Positions 42,429-54,227 of a stretch of 64,000 nucleotides of DNA are shown piece by piece. The stretch is from NCBI GenBank assembly GCA_907165275.2, contig OU015666.1, positions 4,680,001 through 4,744,000 on the forward strand. The letters run 5' to 3'. How positions within the stretch are numbered: the first letter of the stretch is position 1; the number at the start of each line of letters is the position of its first letter. Under the pieces are notes generated by a model. The model was not told the DNA's origin. It saw only the letters and a program-made list of their open reading frames with translations, and made no database searches. The translations under genes were made by a program, and so were the position numbers. This stretch comes from Zygaena filipendulae (Eukaryota; Arthropoda; Insecta; Lepidoptera; Zygaenidae).

Positions 42429-42746
42429 CAGCCGGCTTACTCTTGACGCAATCGATTAAGGTTCATACCTACTCTTGATGCAATCGAAATGAGATCTCAG
42501 GATCGAAACGGAATTAAATTCTGCTACTTTTGAAGCTTTGGGATCGCGTCTCTATCGAATTTTATCTGTCAAATTTCTCGAGTCATGTTATTGACTTATC
42601 GGACGTTATCTTTAGACATTAACACGCTTCCAACTACGATTTCGATCTCAAAACATGTACCTACTAAAATGACATCGAGGTGAAATCAAATCGAAGTCAA
42701 ATCAAAATCGGAATCAGACTCAGATCATTTTCAAGAGTTAGCCTGC
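42429..42746. repeat. About 300-bp dispersed inverted-repeat element, second copy
   Basis: GCCGGCTTACTCTTGACG at the left, TTCAAGAGTTAGCCTGC at the right, interior matching 33742-34038. Confidence 0.6.
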
Positions 42747-45687
42747 AGTTTCTATACCTTAAATTTTCATTACAACATTTCATAATGAGACCATGTAATT
42801 GACATGTCTATGAATTAAGTAAATCACAAGAAATGTTACTTTAACGTGTTGTCATTCACACTTGAGGTAAACAAAATGGCGCATATCGCTTTTTCTGGTC
42901 GTGATAATTTTTGCGGATGAACTCCTGCCGCAAACCACGTTAAAAAACTTCGCTAAAAAAATAAATGGTATAACGCTTTTTATAAAAAAAGGGATTACTA
43001 AGGATCTGTTGCTGACACAAAGGAATGAAATTTTATTTGTTATTATGTACAATAATATATATCTGTACTAAAGTGTAATAAACAAAGGCTTTGCCTGTTT
43101 GGCTTTCTGCCACGCTTCCCGCACCCGAGCATTACACATAACAGTATTTGATGTGTTTGTTTATGTGCTATATGCACTGCATTCTGCAACCGAAACTTTT
43201 AAAATGACGCCGTTGTTTTTAAACTGGCATCCATTCTTGATAGTTGGTGCTTTTGGTGGTCAGTTCCAACTCTGTATTTATACATTGTCTCTCATAAAAC
43301 AACGTCGAACGGAGCACAGAATTCCATGATTCAGCGTAACAATTTTTTTAATTTCGTGCCATAATATTCAATAGGAACATAACTTCATTGCATTAGATAC
43401 CTACCTGATGCATTATTTATATATTTTGGTGAGTCACATCATATGTAATTCCTCGTTTAAATTATATAGTGCGGCATTAATAATAATATATTATATGTAC
43501 ACACGGCGTCTGCGTATGCAAATGATTTTGTAAACAGTATTTTCTATTCGTAGCTTTAAAAAATTCTCTTGGAGTCGTGTCCAAAATAAACTACCTATTT
43601 ATACTCGTAATTTAGTATTTATTTATTTATTTAGGACCATCAACAGGTTACTATAATGATTCATCTGTACGTTGATAACATCTTACAAAGTGGATAAATT
43701 ATGTAACCAGATAATAGATGGCCACAGCATGCGCATCGCATCTACTAGCCAATTAGATTAGAAAAAAAAACAAAAACAAAAAGACATATTGACAAGATAT
43801 TATTGCTATAGTATAAATACATTGAAACCATTTAAAGGAAAATTTCTTGTAATGACTATTGCAAAAGTAAACAAACGGAATGCTGAGTTATCGCAAAAAT
43901 ATTCCGGGAAGTTTTAACAAAAAAGTAAAAACGGATATTTCTCGAGTGACGTTATCGAATAAGGTTTCGTTAGCATTCGCTTCGATATTGGAATATTAAT
44001 ACTTGTATTATTTCGTTGTGAAATTAACTTGGTATCGAAACGCATTCAATTTTTTTTATATTTACTGATTTATGGAGCGCAGGTTAAAAAAAATTCACTT
44101 GAACAGTGTTGAGTTGAAATCAAATCCTACAAATTAATATGATAGAGATAATTAAACGAATATATATATAAATTTTATTTTTGGTAACCTATAGGATAGG
44201 TTTTATGTTGAAATATAATGCAAATTTTCAATTATTAAAAATTCCATAATCACTTATTATTCAAGGTACAATAGTACAATGCAAATAGTGAATTGCCAAA
44301 ACATTTTCAGATGATTCATGAAACGTCTGATCATGGTTCAGAGGCAATATTAATCTGATACCTAATTAAAGTTTTAGGAGATTTTACCTACATAATCCTA
44401 AATAGCTCCTAAAATTTGAGTATTGCCCAAAAAAGATAGAAATCTACGAAAAACATAGAGACTATGGCAATAACTAATTAGAGTTCGGCAACGGACCATA
44501 TACTTAGACGTGCCATTATAATAATATATAAAAAAAAATATAAAATACTTTTCTTTGCAACTTCATAACTCAAAAATCAAAATGATATTATTTTCGATTG
44601 AAAATGTGAATAGATAACCTTTTCACCGTAGCGCAGAATACTCCACATTAAAAGCTCATCAAATCACATAGGGAGTATCATAGTTCAATCAATCAGGATG
44701 GTTTATTTGCTCACAGCAGATTACTGTTTGCAAGTCAGCATTAACATCTGTTTTACACTCGAATTACGTATAAAAGTACATATCTCGTCAATCTTTATTT
44801 TGAACCAAAGTTTGTGTTTTTGAAGTTGTCGTTATAGGTGGTTTATTTTTGTGTCGATATAAATTTTTTAAAGTTTTTGTTTGTTGTACCTATTTCGTGG
44901 TGCAGGCTGCTTAGGACATCAATAATGTTTCACAGTAGCAGTTTTTTAAGGGTTCATTTAACTATTAAGTACCTATATGTTTTGCGCTGATTCCTTCGAA
45001 ATCATATAGTAAACCTATAGATAACAAATATGAAAACTCAATCAGCTGTTATGGAACCGAGTAGTAGATAAACACACACACAAAAACTTTTACATTTGTG
45101 ACATTAGTTAGATACAGATATGGAATAATTTGATCGTGCACAATATTTTAGTTCATTTGTGAGAAACCGTTTTTAATTTCCCACAGGGTTGCGTTCAGTT
45201 ATTAGTTTTTGGAGCGGTATTGGACGATATGTAATGTTATACTCGTTTATTACGTCAGTATATTACATAGGTACCGATCGCAACTATTCGGCGTTCATAA
45301 TAAATAGTTTCAAAGTCACGGAGAATATATTTTTGTCAAAAGGCAATATAGTAATTACGTTAAGTTACGATCGTACTCCGAACTTAATTGTTAATTAAAT
45401 TTTTCTATTAAATTTCCTTTATAAAATTTAACATAATGAAAACCTTATTAACTTTTCTAGTTTTTAACTGGCTCTATGATAAATTTAAAGAAGAATTTAC
45501 CTATGTTATATAGAAATATATACAGTAAAATTTGTAACGGAGTCATAGGTGTGTCTGTATAAATGTAAATCGCAGAAACTAGGATACAAATCTATGTAGG
45601 TTCTAATTCAACAAGAGTTCTCTAGGTAATTCTGGAATGTACTTATTTTATTAAGGGATGAATTGTATTGGTAATATACTATACATT
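42747..45687. other. Long AT-rich spacer, no gene or element recognised
   Basis: Short frames at 43099-43329 and 45189-45398 are not supported. The latter follows an acceptor-like TTTTAATTTCCCACAG (45186) and has many CG dinucleotides, but no donor and no family. Confidence 0.35.
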
Positions 45688-45902
45688 AATTAGCTGTACC
45701 CGCTGTTTCACCCGAGTGAGTTTCAGAATTCAAATAACCACAGAATCCATTTAACTCCAAAGTAAAATTTTGGCCAAAATAAAAATAAAAAATTGCCTAC
45801 GACCGCAGCCCTACCAAATATACACAAAAAAAATCATAAAAATTGGTCAAGGGATTTCAGAGGAGTTCGATAACAAACACTGTGACACGACATTATAATA
45901 TA
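45688..45902 (-). mobile_element. Helitron-like element, diverged
   Basis: TTAGCTGTACCCGCTGTTTC head and ACAAACACTGTGACACGACA near the far end. Confidence 0.5.
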
Positions 45903-47950
45903 TTACCTGCCTGAAACTGCCAATTAATTATAAAAAAGCGGATTGTTAAACTACAAAAATAGTTTTTATGATAAAATTATACTTACATGAAGTATATAAA
46001 AAAAGTTGGCAACACACCAAAAACCGAAGTAATATGTTTCATTTTTCATGCTGCAACACTGGGACTAATAAAATAGTTTCCATTTACGTGGAGCGGATTT
46101 GAACGCTTCATCAAATGTAGTTTGATTGCATCTACAAATAAATAAATAAAACATTGGATTCCGCATTCGAAATTTTTATTTTAAATAGCTGGCTTCACTT
46201 TGATATAATCTCAATAAAACTAATGATTTACTGTACGTTATAGTCTGAGAAGAAAGATATATAAGAGTTATAGAGTAAAGATATATAGAGTAAGTAACTT
46301 ACGGCTCTACTGACACGAGCGTTTACATATTGTTGCTGCTACATAATACCATTGTTTATAATCGGGCTAGATTATGGACAATCGTTTGACCTTAGTTGTT
46401 AAAAAAGGGGCTTTCAATCTGAAACCTTATGGAAATCCATTCAATAGTTTCGTATATTATTACCTAATAGGTACTTTAAAGTGTTCACGACTTGCTAGTT
46501 CTTTTCTGAGTACCTACTTGGTATTCGAGTTGACATCAGCAACAAATATTTGCTAAAATTCATTAACTTCTATTAATATCTGCATACAAAAATCAGGATT
46601 ATATAGGTTAAGTTTATTCTGGTTTAAAAGCGCGTAATGAGTTTTGTTAACCCCCGAAACAATTACGAAGTTTTGTAATTTAATTTATGCTCGCAACAAA
46701 CTGAGGCGCGCCGGTAATATCGGTTATGGTAAATATGTATAACCAACTTTCCTGCGGACGCAAGAAGTTTTTGTAAACATTATCGCGATAATCTTTCATT
46801 AATTTACGATGATGATGTTTAATTTTTATTGAAATACTCGCTGTTATTTTCAGTCAAATTATGTTGTGTTGTAGAAAGGGTATTTATTTTATGATTAATC
46901 TACGGATATATTACCAGAGGCGGTAAAGAAAAACATCCCATGGAATAATACACACGTATTAGAATGCCAAAGAGTGTGTAAACTGTAATATCCATCATTC
47001 GCACTGAGCCCTTATCGCAAATAAGTTTAGGCCTCTACTCCAGCAAAGGGGCGAATAAAAACCCGATTATATTAATACTAAAACTATTTCAAGTGTCAGT
47101 TAAAAAGTCAACTATTTCAAGAACTATTAACAATATTATTTCAGATCTAGCCTCTCTAGAAATCTCTATGCCCCAAAATTGTACGAATCCATTTGAAAGA
47201 TGAACCAGAAAAAATATATATACTTTCGCGTTCATACAATAATGAAAATGGTAAGAAAATAAATATTTAGGAGTACAACGTAGAACAAGTTGATTAGAAT
47301 AATCTAGTTTTAGCATACGGGTGGTAAACATAAGCTGAAAATAAAACTTACTTTGTTAATTGCGCAGTTTTTAAAACCATTCAAAATGAAAAAGAAAAAA
47401 ATAACTAAGTCGTATCTACTTCACTATCGTGAATACATAAATATGACCAATTTACTACATTATACACATTATTTTTGTAGATTGTTACAGTTTTATTTTC
47501 AACGTGTCAAAAGAAGTAATTAGTATAACGTAACAAATCGTTTGTGTTTTTAAAATAGAACTAGAAAAATACTGGTTTTTGTTATTTAATTATAACAGGC
47601 ACTAGGTACTTAAAAGAGATATGTGTGATAAGTGCGTGGGTGTTGGTGATGAAATTATAGCGGCCGGCCAGGTATGATGCTGCAAAAAACATTCCGAACT
47701 ATGTGCGTACCTAAGTGACGCTCGAGCCCTGTAAACGACAATTCTTTGTATTACATTACTGCGCTCGATAAGAAGTCTTTGTGAATTTATGCGGGTTATT
47801 TGATTGTCGCACGATAATATTAGGGTAGGCGTAGAGTGAACATCGCGGATGCGAGTCGGGACTCGGGAGCTCCGCCAAATGTTGCCTCATTTGGGTCAAT
47901 GTGACCCGATGCGATCATATCGTGCCAACACACTGAGGTTCTATAGCGAT
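45903..47950. other. AT-rich spacer, nothing recognised
   Basis: No coding exon or element end that I can support. Confidence 0.35.
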
Positions 47951-47954
47951 TCAC

Positions 47955-48164
47955 CGACGTATACGAGACCGCTTTGATAGTGAGAATTCTAAGAATGCCG
48001 AATATGGTTTTGGTTTCCTCGATTGGTGTAACGAAATCCTTATCCATCACTCGAGCCGTTACAGTGGAACTTTTATTGTTTCGACTGTCAGGCTGTGGAA
48101 CCATCTCCCGAATACGATCCGAGATAGTGAGTCCATCGATGTGAATGTCACACGGCCTAATTAA
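47955..48164 (+). pseudogene. Non-LTR retrotransposon ORF2, C-terminal fragment
   Basis: A + strand frame of 69 codons ends in a stop at 48162. Its end, HHSSRYSGTFIVSTVRLWNH then LPNTIRDSESI, matches the pattern R-x-x-x-x-SF-x-VS-x-x-RLWN-x-LP-x-x-(I/V)R-x-x-x-S found at the C-terminus of jockey/CR1-group LINE reverse transcriptase proteins. No upstream RT motifs are in frame, so this is a 5'-truncated remnant. Confidence 0.55.
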
Positions 48165-48182
48165 TTATTAACAGTTTAATTT

Positions 48183-48245
48183 ATAGCTGATCCCCACGCT
48201 TCTTTAAGCGTAAATAACGGGATTCTCTCGGGAACTGACTATTAA
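48183..48245 (-). mobile_element. Helitron-like 3' end, degenerate
   Basis: TAGCTGATCCCCACGCTTCT and AACGGGATTCTCTCGGGAAC follow the family head layout. Confidence 0.35.
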
Positions 48246-48737
48246 AAACATAAGAATATATTCGGGCACTTTTAAAATTAAGACTACATTGTATTTCACT
48301 CCACGGTACATTTAATTTTTTGTTTAAGTTGTTTTAGAGATAATAATAAGAAAAGAGGAAGTCGATTGCACAACAGCCCGTTCCTACTTTTGGATTAATT
48401 GTATACAGGTGCAAATAGGCGATAACATTTAAAATATAGCGCCGATTTACTCCCAAACGATCCCAGGACGATATAGAGAAAGCGCTTTATTGCCTATCCG
48501 TTCCGGAACGGACCGGAGCGAGGTGCGTGTTTTTGAACGGTTCGCCTCCTGCTTTTAATAGCTATACAGTTAAAATTCATTGCGATGATACTAGAAATGC
48601 AGCTTTTTTAGTAAATTATGCAATTTTCATATCTCCGCCGTAGCAGTGCTCTACGTCGTAGCCCGTAGCCTTGTTACCATAAAAAAGTTTCCGTTATACA
48701 AATACGATAACTTTGAACTATAGGAATCAACTTTTTA

Positions 48738-48840
48738 GGGTTCCGTAGCCAACGGCAAAATCGAAAGCCGCACATCTGTCCTTACCTATGTCTATTCGTA
48801 CCTATGTCACAGCCATTTTAGATAGAGACTAAAGTCAAAG
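48738..48840. repeat. GGTTCCGTA-type repeat fragment
   Basis: AGGGTTCCGTAGCCAACGGC then CTATGTCACAGCCATTTTAG. Ends where the MITE at 48846 begins. Confidence 0.45.
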
Positions 48841-48845
48841 TCTAA

Positions 48846-49082
48846 CCGCCGCACTCAGAGTCGACTTTAATGATTACTTAGTTAAGTATAGATTTTTAAA
48901 ACAAAACTGCCGCAATCAGAGACGTTCAGTAAATTAATGTTAATTGGCATTTAATAAGATGTAACTTAATTAGTTAAATGCCAATTAACATTAATTTATT
49001 AAGCTTGTCTGATTGCGGCAGTTTTGTTTTAAAAATCTATACTTAACTAAGTAATCATTAAAGTCGACTCTGAGTGCGGCGG
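48846..49082. mobile_element. 237-bp foldback MITE, TAA target duplication
   Basis: Near-perfect palindrome with the same ends as 19609-19845; TAA on both sides (48843-48845, 49083-49085). Confidence 0.85.
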
Positions 49083-49466
49083 TAAGTCAAGTAATTTTAT
49101 TCAAAGTTGACCCATAATTTGGCTCTTTTTGACGTCAATAAAATTAAAATTATTATGACAGAATCCATAAAATATCTACCTTTCACAGCTTTCTAGTGCT
49201 ATGACTGAAGAGAAGAAACTGCGCGACAATCTCCCTAGTAGCACGCTGTCAGTTTAAAGTTACATACCTAATACCAGAATATTGGCATGTAATTTTTATT
49301 AGATTTCGAAATTCGGTACAATGGCGTACCTACTGAAATTACGATTTTTTTATTAAATTAGGTGTGACACTTCATACACTTTACGAAGAGATGGAAAATA
49401 GTAATCCAATACACTTATTTTAAATTAAGTATTGTAATGTTCCAATAATTTTCAATTTTATCTATG

Positions 49467-49850
49467 TGGTTGCGCCGCATACGCACACACGCCTACACTC
49501 GACCTACCTTTATACCTAATCTATGGAATCTGTATCCCTTATAACTGATTCCATCCCCATCACGCACCCAGTTCCATCTGTTCCCTCGACCCGAGAGTAC
49601 ATCCGCCGCCACGGCGAGCTACACCGCTCCGCGCCCGCGCATAAACAAAAAACCGCACCGCACCGCACCGCACCGCAAAACTAGGCCTAGTGTAATAAGT
49701 GTACTGACTGATGGTGTAATTAACATTAAGTGTGATAGAAACGTCGCGAAGAAGAACCGAAGGAGAACCAGCACCTGCTCTCAAAGGTATTTATCCTTAT
49801 TTCTCATCCTCACCCCTCATTGCCCGGATTTCTCTTTCCGGGCTACTCCA
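49467..49850 (+). repeat. 5' LTR of the BEL/Pao element
   Basis: 384 bp, TG...CA. Contains ACCGCACCGCACCGCACCGC at about 49653 and GCCCGGATTTCTCTTTCCGG (hairpin) near the 3' end. Confidence 0.95.
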
Positions 49851-49856
49851 TACTTT

Positions 49857-49874
49857 TGGTCCAATCGAGCCGTA
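49857..49874 (+). other. Probable tRNA primer-binding site
   Basis: TGGTCCAATCGAGCCG starts 6 nt after the 5' LTR; the leading TGG pairs with a tRNA CCA end. The priming tRNA was not identified. Confidence 0.5.
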
Positions 49875-50187
49875 TCTATCCCTTTTTCGGTCCAATCGCG
49901 ACAAAATCCATCATATTTCCCTTTTAATTATCCGCAAGATTCTATTACACACCGCAACCTCATCATATTTCATTATCTAAACACCATTTACACATAACAA
50001 GTACACACAACCTAGGCTGACCATACCGCATACCGCATCCGCTAAATAATATTTTAAATTAAATTAAATATTAATATTTTTCCGCACCCGCTTTAACAAT
50101 TTAAATTGAATATTAATATTTTTCCGCACCCGCTCTAATATTTTTAATTAAATATTATTTTTTCCGCGTCGCATCCGCATAAAAACA

Positions 50188-53100
50188 ATGACGACTTTAA
50201 CTATTTTAGAGGCGAAACGTCAAAGTCTATTCTCAATTTTGCAAAATGCATACGACTTGAGTAAGTCGGCCTCAACTGTCGATGAACAGCAGCAGTTCCT
50301 CGTCCGCACAAAAACCCTCGCGAAGATTAGACAAGAATACACGCAAGTTGTTCATGACATTAATTTTACTAATATTTCCCTCGACGCTAATTATAAGCCC
50401 TCATTTAAAGCTATAGAAGCGTTTGATGAATTATATTGTCACATAAAAAGTGTCGAAGAATCCCTCGCTCAATCTCACAAAGAGACTAATTCTATATCTA
50501 TCTCTAAGCCCAAGCACAAACTGCCTGTCTTAGATTTAGTTTCATTCAACGGAGACCCGACCAATTGGCCGCTATTTTATCAAAACTTTAAAGAAATGAT
50601 TCATGATAATGAACATCTCACTGACGCAGAACGCATTCAATACTTAGTATCGAAATTGTCGGGATCTGCATTATCCGTTACCGCGGGAGTAGTACCCATC
50701 GCTTCCAATTACAACATAATTTGGAGCCTACTCGTTGAGAGGTACCAAGACGTACGAACGCTCGCTACGCAATACTTACAAAAAATATTTAAATGCAAAC
50801 CCATTACTCACGCATCTCATCAAAATCTAGATTCATTCGTTGAACATTATTGCGCCTCAGTATCCGCTTTAAAACTTCTAAAAATCGACAACCTAGCCGA
50901 TTTCATTGTACTACACATAGGTCTCAGTAAACTAGACAAAGAAACTATTAATTTGTTCGAACAATATACACGCAACTCGCTAGGTTCTGATATACCTACT
51001 TTCGAATTCTTTCAAAAGTTCATTCGAGAACAATCTAAAATACTCTCTCGCTCTTACTTGCAAACTAAACCTCAAACTCACGCTAGTGATATCTTCCCCT
51101 CTCGCTCGTTGCAAGTACGACCCTCTATTAAGAACAAATCTTTTCAATCGCTCGTAATCAACGAAACAAAAAGCAATTGCAGTGTTTGTAACAAAATTAG
51201 GCATCCACTTTACTTTTGTCAAAAATTTATTGACTTAGACCCGCCATCGCGACATGAAATTGTTAATAAATTCTCATTTTGTAAAAACTGTTTAGGTTTC
51301 CACGACACTAAAATATGTCGTTCGACACGAACTTGTGTTAAGTGCAATAAAAAGCACCATTCCCTTTTGCACTTAAATGATTTTGAAATACGACGACCGC
51401 ATATCGTTAATCTTCAAACTAATCGCCAGTCGCCACTTGAACGCCGCCCCAGCGACGAAACGCATCCTCGCGCGCATGTGATTGCGCCCGCGCAACCGCT
51501 AATCGAAACGAGTGTGAACGAGCTAGCAATAGCATCGCCCACAACTCACTCAACACACCCGCTTAATTATCGAAAAGGTCCAAGTGGCACCCCTCATCAG
51601 TCAACACCTTCTCGGAATAGTGAACCTGTAAACATTGAGAACAATAATCAGTGTGAAAGAAATAACTGTTTGTTCACTTCGGAGATGTCAAGTAGAAGTA
51701 ATAATAAACTGTGTGATATATTACCCACCGCCCGCGTTATCGTATTAAATACCGCGAACGTTCAAAGAACAATACGCTTATTGTTGGATACTGGTTCAAC
51801 CGCCAATTTTATCACAAAACCTTGTTGTGATCGTCTCAATCTGATGATTACTTACGAACCTTCGTTGGTTCAAGGAATCGGTGTGACAGCTCAACCAATT
51901 CTAGGTCACACTACCCTCTCTTTTCAATCGAAATTCGATACGCGTTATAGATACACAATTAAAGCCTCGGTTGTTGAACGAATAACAAGTAATATACCTA
52001 CCTCGAGACTGAGTATGCAAACTTTAGAATTCTTTAGAGACGTTGCTCTAGCTGACAACGAATTTTATCTACCCTCGGAAGTTGATTGCCTCATAGGTTC
52101 AGGTCTTTTCCCACATTTGTTGTTATCGCAAAAGGTTATTCACCCCCGCTCCTCTGCAGTCGCAATTCAATCCACTCTCGGATATTTAGTTATGGGATCA
52201 GCTGTTGAATGTGATACCTACTCATCGCAAAATACAAAACGTGCGCTGCACGCCTTTATTGCTAACAACACTACTGATTTTAATTTAAATAATTCATTGC
52301 AAAAATTTTGGGAATTAGAATCTGTTCAAAGCCGCAAACTATACAGTCCACAAGACCTCGAATGCGAACAAATGTTTAGTAAACATGTTTCACGCGACCC
52401 CGACGGCCGATATGCCGTTTCACTCCCATTCCGTGAAGATCCTAGCATACTCGGTAACTCATACCAGACAGCCAAACGGAGGCTGTTGTCCCTCGAACGG
52501 AAGTTAGACTCGGATTATAATTTACGCGCTAGCTACAATGCTACTATTAACGATTACCTCGATAAGGATTTTTTAAATAAAGTCTCAGAACCCGCAACCT
52601 CGCCTCTCGCTTATTATATTCCGCACCGCGCAGTATACCGCCCCGATAAAGACACCTCGAAAGTACGCATCGTACTAGATGCTAGTAGTAAAACCTCGTC
52701 AGGGAAAAGTCTTAATGATATCTTGCATTGTGGACCCAATCTACAATCCAACATTTTTGACTTACTTATAAATTTAAGAATTTTCGCCGTTGTCATATCA
52801 GCTGATTTAGAAAAAATGTTTTTTCAGTTAAAGGTAAAAACTGAACACCGCTGTTTCCAAAGAATATTATTTAGATTTCACGCCTCAGATCCCATTGAAA
52901 CTTATGAGTTTCAACGCGTCTCATTCGGCTTAGCATGCTCACCGTACCTTGCCATGCGAGTCGTCCGCCAGCTGATCACCGACGAAGGTGATAAATATCC
53001 TGAGGCCGCTAGTGTTGCCTCAAAGTTCTCTTATACAGACTATTTTATGTACTCTGTACAGTCAGACGAAAAAGCGCTCGAACTTTATCATCAACTCGTA

Positions 53101-53868
53101 AATTTATTTTCAAAAGGTTGTTTTAATTTAACCAAATGGATTTCAAACTCGCCTACATTTTTACAACAAATTCCAGAGCAACGCCGCGTTATTAAAGATA
53201 TTAAATTTAATTCAGATTCGGAAACGAAGCTAGTAGGTTTGAGATGGAACCCCGCTCACGACTATTTTACATTCCGCGTAGAAACCATTTCAAACACAAA
53301 AAAATGTACTAAACGAAGTATACTCGCAAAAACCGCATCGCTTTATGACCCTCTCGGTCTCTTATCTCCTTTAACCGCCGGGATGAAGCTTCTTATTCAG
53401 GAGTGTTGGGATCGCGAACTCGCCTGGGATGACGACGCTCCTCCAGATATCGCGAACACCTGGAATCAGATAGAAACGGAATTAGAAAACCTCGCTAATA
53501 TTAAAATACCGCGTCACGTAGGGATAGTCGAAAATTCATACGTTACCTTACTCGGATTCCCTGACGCCAGCGAACGTTGCTATGGCGCAGTGATATACTT
53601 ACGCATAGGCCCGCTAGATGCTCACGCCTCGAATTTCTTGCTGCTGTACGCGAAATCGCAAAATCGAAACACACCCTCTAATCCAATAAAGTTGAACCAG
53701 GTTGTAGTTATCCGCGAAGACAATGTCCCACCGCTCGCTTGGCCTCTTGCCGTGATAGAAGAACTCTATCCGGGTAAAGACGCGATAGTCCGCGTAGTAA
53801 AGTTAAGGACTAGGACAGGTAGTTACGTGAGACCTGTTACCCGCGTATGTCCTCTTCCCACTCAATAG
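50188..53868 (+). CDS. BEL/Pao Gag-Pol polyprotein, in-frame deletion of RNase H and integrase
   Basis: A single 1226-residue frame, against roughly 1700 or more in intact relatives. Gag: residues 1 to about 400, with a BEL-type capsid region and CCHC knuckles at C331-x2-C-x4-H-x4-C344 and around 365-395. Aspartic protease: D534-T-G-S. Reverse transcriptase from about 820: VRIVLDAS, D873 in ADLEKMFF, and the active-site box Y949-T-D-Y952, where the family has Y-x-D-D, so the second catalytic Asp is replaced. Palm end YDPLGLLSPLT at about 1060. RNase H begins (D1126 in FPDAS) but stops after AKSQ at about 1158; the frame then passes straight into the C-terminal DUF5641-type tail (VVVIREDNVPPLAWPL, RPVTRVCPLP). 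The protein should bind nucleic acid and form Gag, but not complete reverse transcription or integration. The ATG follows an AT-rich leader and fits the gag start. Confidence 0.92.
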   Translation: MTTLTILEAKRQSLFSILQNAYDLSKSASTVDEQQQFLVRTKTLAKIRQEYTQVVHDINFTNISLDANYKPSFKAIEAFDELYCHIKSVEESLAQSHKETNSISISKPKHKLPVLDLVSFNGDPTNWPLFYQNFKEMIHDNEHLTDAERIQYLVSKLSGSALSVTAGVVPIASNYNIIWSLLVERYQDVRTLATQYLQKIFKCKPITHASHQNLDSFVEHYCASVSALKLLKIDNLADFIVLHIGLSKLDKETINLFEQYTRNSLGSDIPTFEFFQKFIREQSKILSRSYLQTKPQTHASDIFPSRSLQVRPSIKNKSFQSLVINETKSNCSVCNKIRHPLYFCQKFIDLDPPSRHEIVNKFSFCKNCLGFHDTKICRSTRTCVKCNKKHHSLLHLNDFEIRRPHIVNLQTNRQSPLERRPSDETHPRAHVIAPAQPLIETSVNELAIASPTTHSTHPLNYRKGPSGTPHQSTPSRNSEPVNIENNNQCERNNCLFTSEMSSRSNNKLCDILPTARVIVLNTANVQRTIRLLLDTGSTANFITKPCCDRLNLMITYEPSLVQGIGVTAQPILGHTTLSFQSKFDTRYRYTIKASVVERITSNIPTSRLSMQTLEFFRDVALADNEFYLPSEVDCLIGSGLFPHLLLSQKVIHPRSSAVAIQSTLGYLVMGSAVECDTYSSQNTKRALHAFIANNTTDFNLNNSLQKFWELESVQSRKLYSPQDLECEQMFSKHVSRDPDGRYAVSLPFREDPSILGNSYQTAKRRLLSLERKLDSDYNLRASYNATINDYLDKDFLNKVSEPATSPLAYYIPHRAVYRPDKDTSKVRIVLDASSKTSSGKSLNDILHCGPNLQSNIFDLLINLRIFAVVISADLEKMFFQLKVKTEHRCFQRILFRFHASDPIETYEFQRVSFGLACSPYLAMRVVRQLITDEGDKYPEAASVASKFSYTDYFMYSVQSDEKALELYHQLVNLFSKGCFNLTKWISNSPTFLQQIPEQRRVIKDIKFNSDSETKLVGLRWNPAHDYFTFRVETISNTKKCTKRSILAKTASLYDPLGLLSPLTAGMKLLIQECWDRELAWDDDAPPDIANTWNQIETELENLANIKIPRHVGIVENSYVTLLGFPDASERCYGAVIYLRIGPLDAHASNFLLLYAKSQNRNTPSNPIKLNQVVVIREDNVPPLAWPLAVIEELYPGKDAIVRVVKLRTRTGSYVRPVTRVCPLPTQ

Positions 53869-54213
53869 TATATATCTTATTTATATCATTATTATTATTA
53901 CATTATATAATTATATTTTATTTTTGTTTTAGTTTTTAAATAATATACGCACCTTTTTTTTTTATAACCGCATCTCTCTTATAACCGCGCCCCTCTTATT
54001 AAGCCGCACCTCTTTAGTTTTTATAATATAATTCACCGCTTTTCTATTATCGTAATGGACCTCACTTCACTTCTCACAAAGAGTGAAATATCTCACCTCA
54101 CCTCTTCTCTTATGATAACTTACTCGTTTCACCTTTAAGACTCAACAGTCAAAGGGTTGTCATTGTATTATACTTACCGCGTAATTTTTAATTCATGTTG
54201 GAGTAAGAACTCC

Positions 54214-54227
54214 AAGGCCGGGGAGTA
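54214..54227 (+). other. Polypurine tract
   Basis: AAGGCCGGGGAGTA immediately before the 3' LTR, the plus-strand priming site. Confidence 0.6.

Noticed and set aside
47820..48104. 94-codon - strand ORF
   Set aside because: It is the antisense shadow of the LINE ORF2 fragment on the + strand.
48500..48520. CCGTTCCGGAACGG palindrome as a regulatory site
   Set aside because: A single palindrome with no context; it cannot be linked to a gene.
49560..49784. 74-codon - strand ORF present twice (also 54321-54545)
   Set aside because: It lies wholly in the LTRs, antisense, with a low-complexity region; the repetition only reflects the two LTRs.
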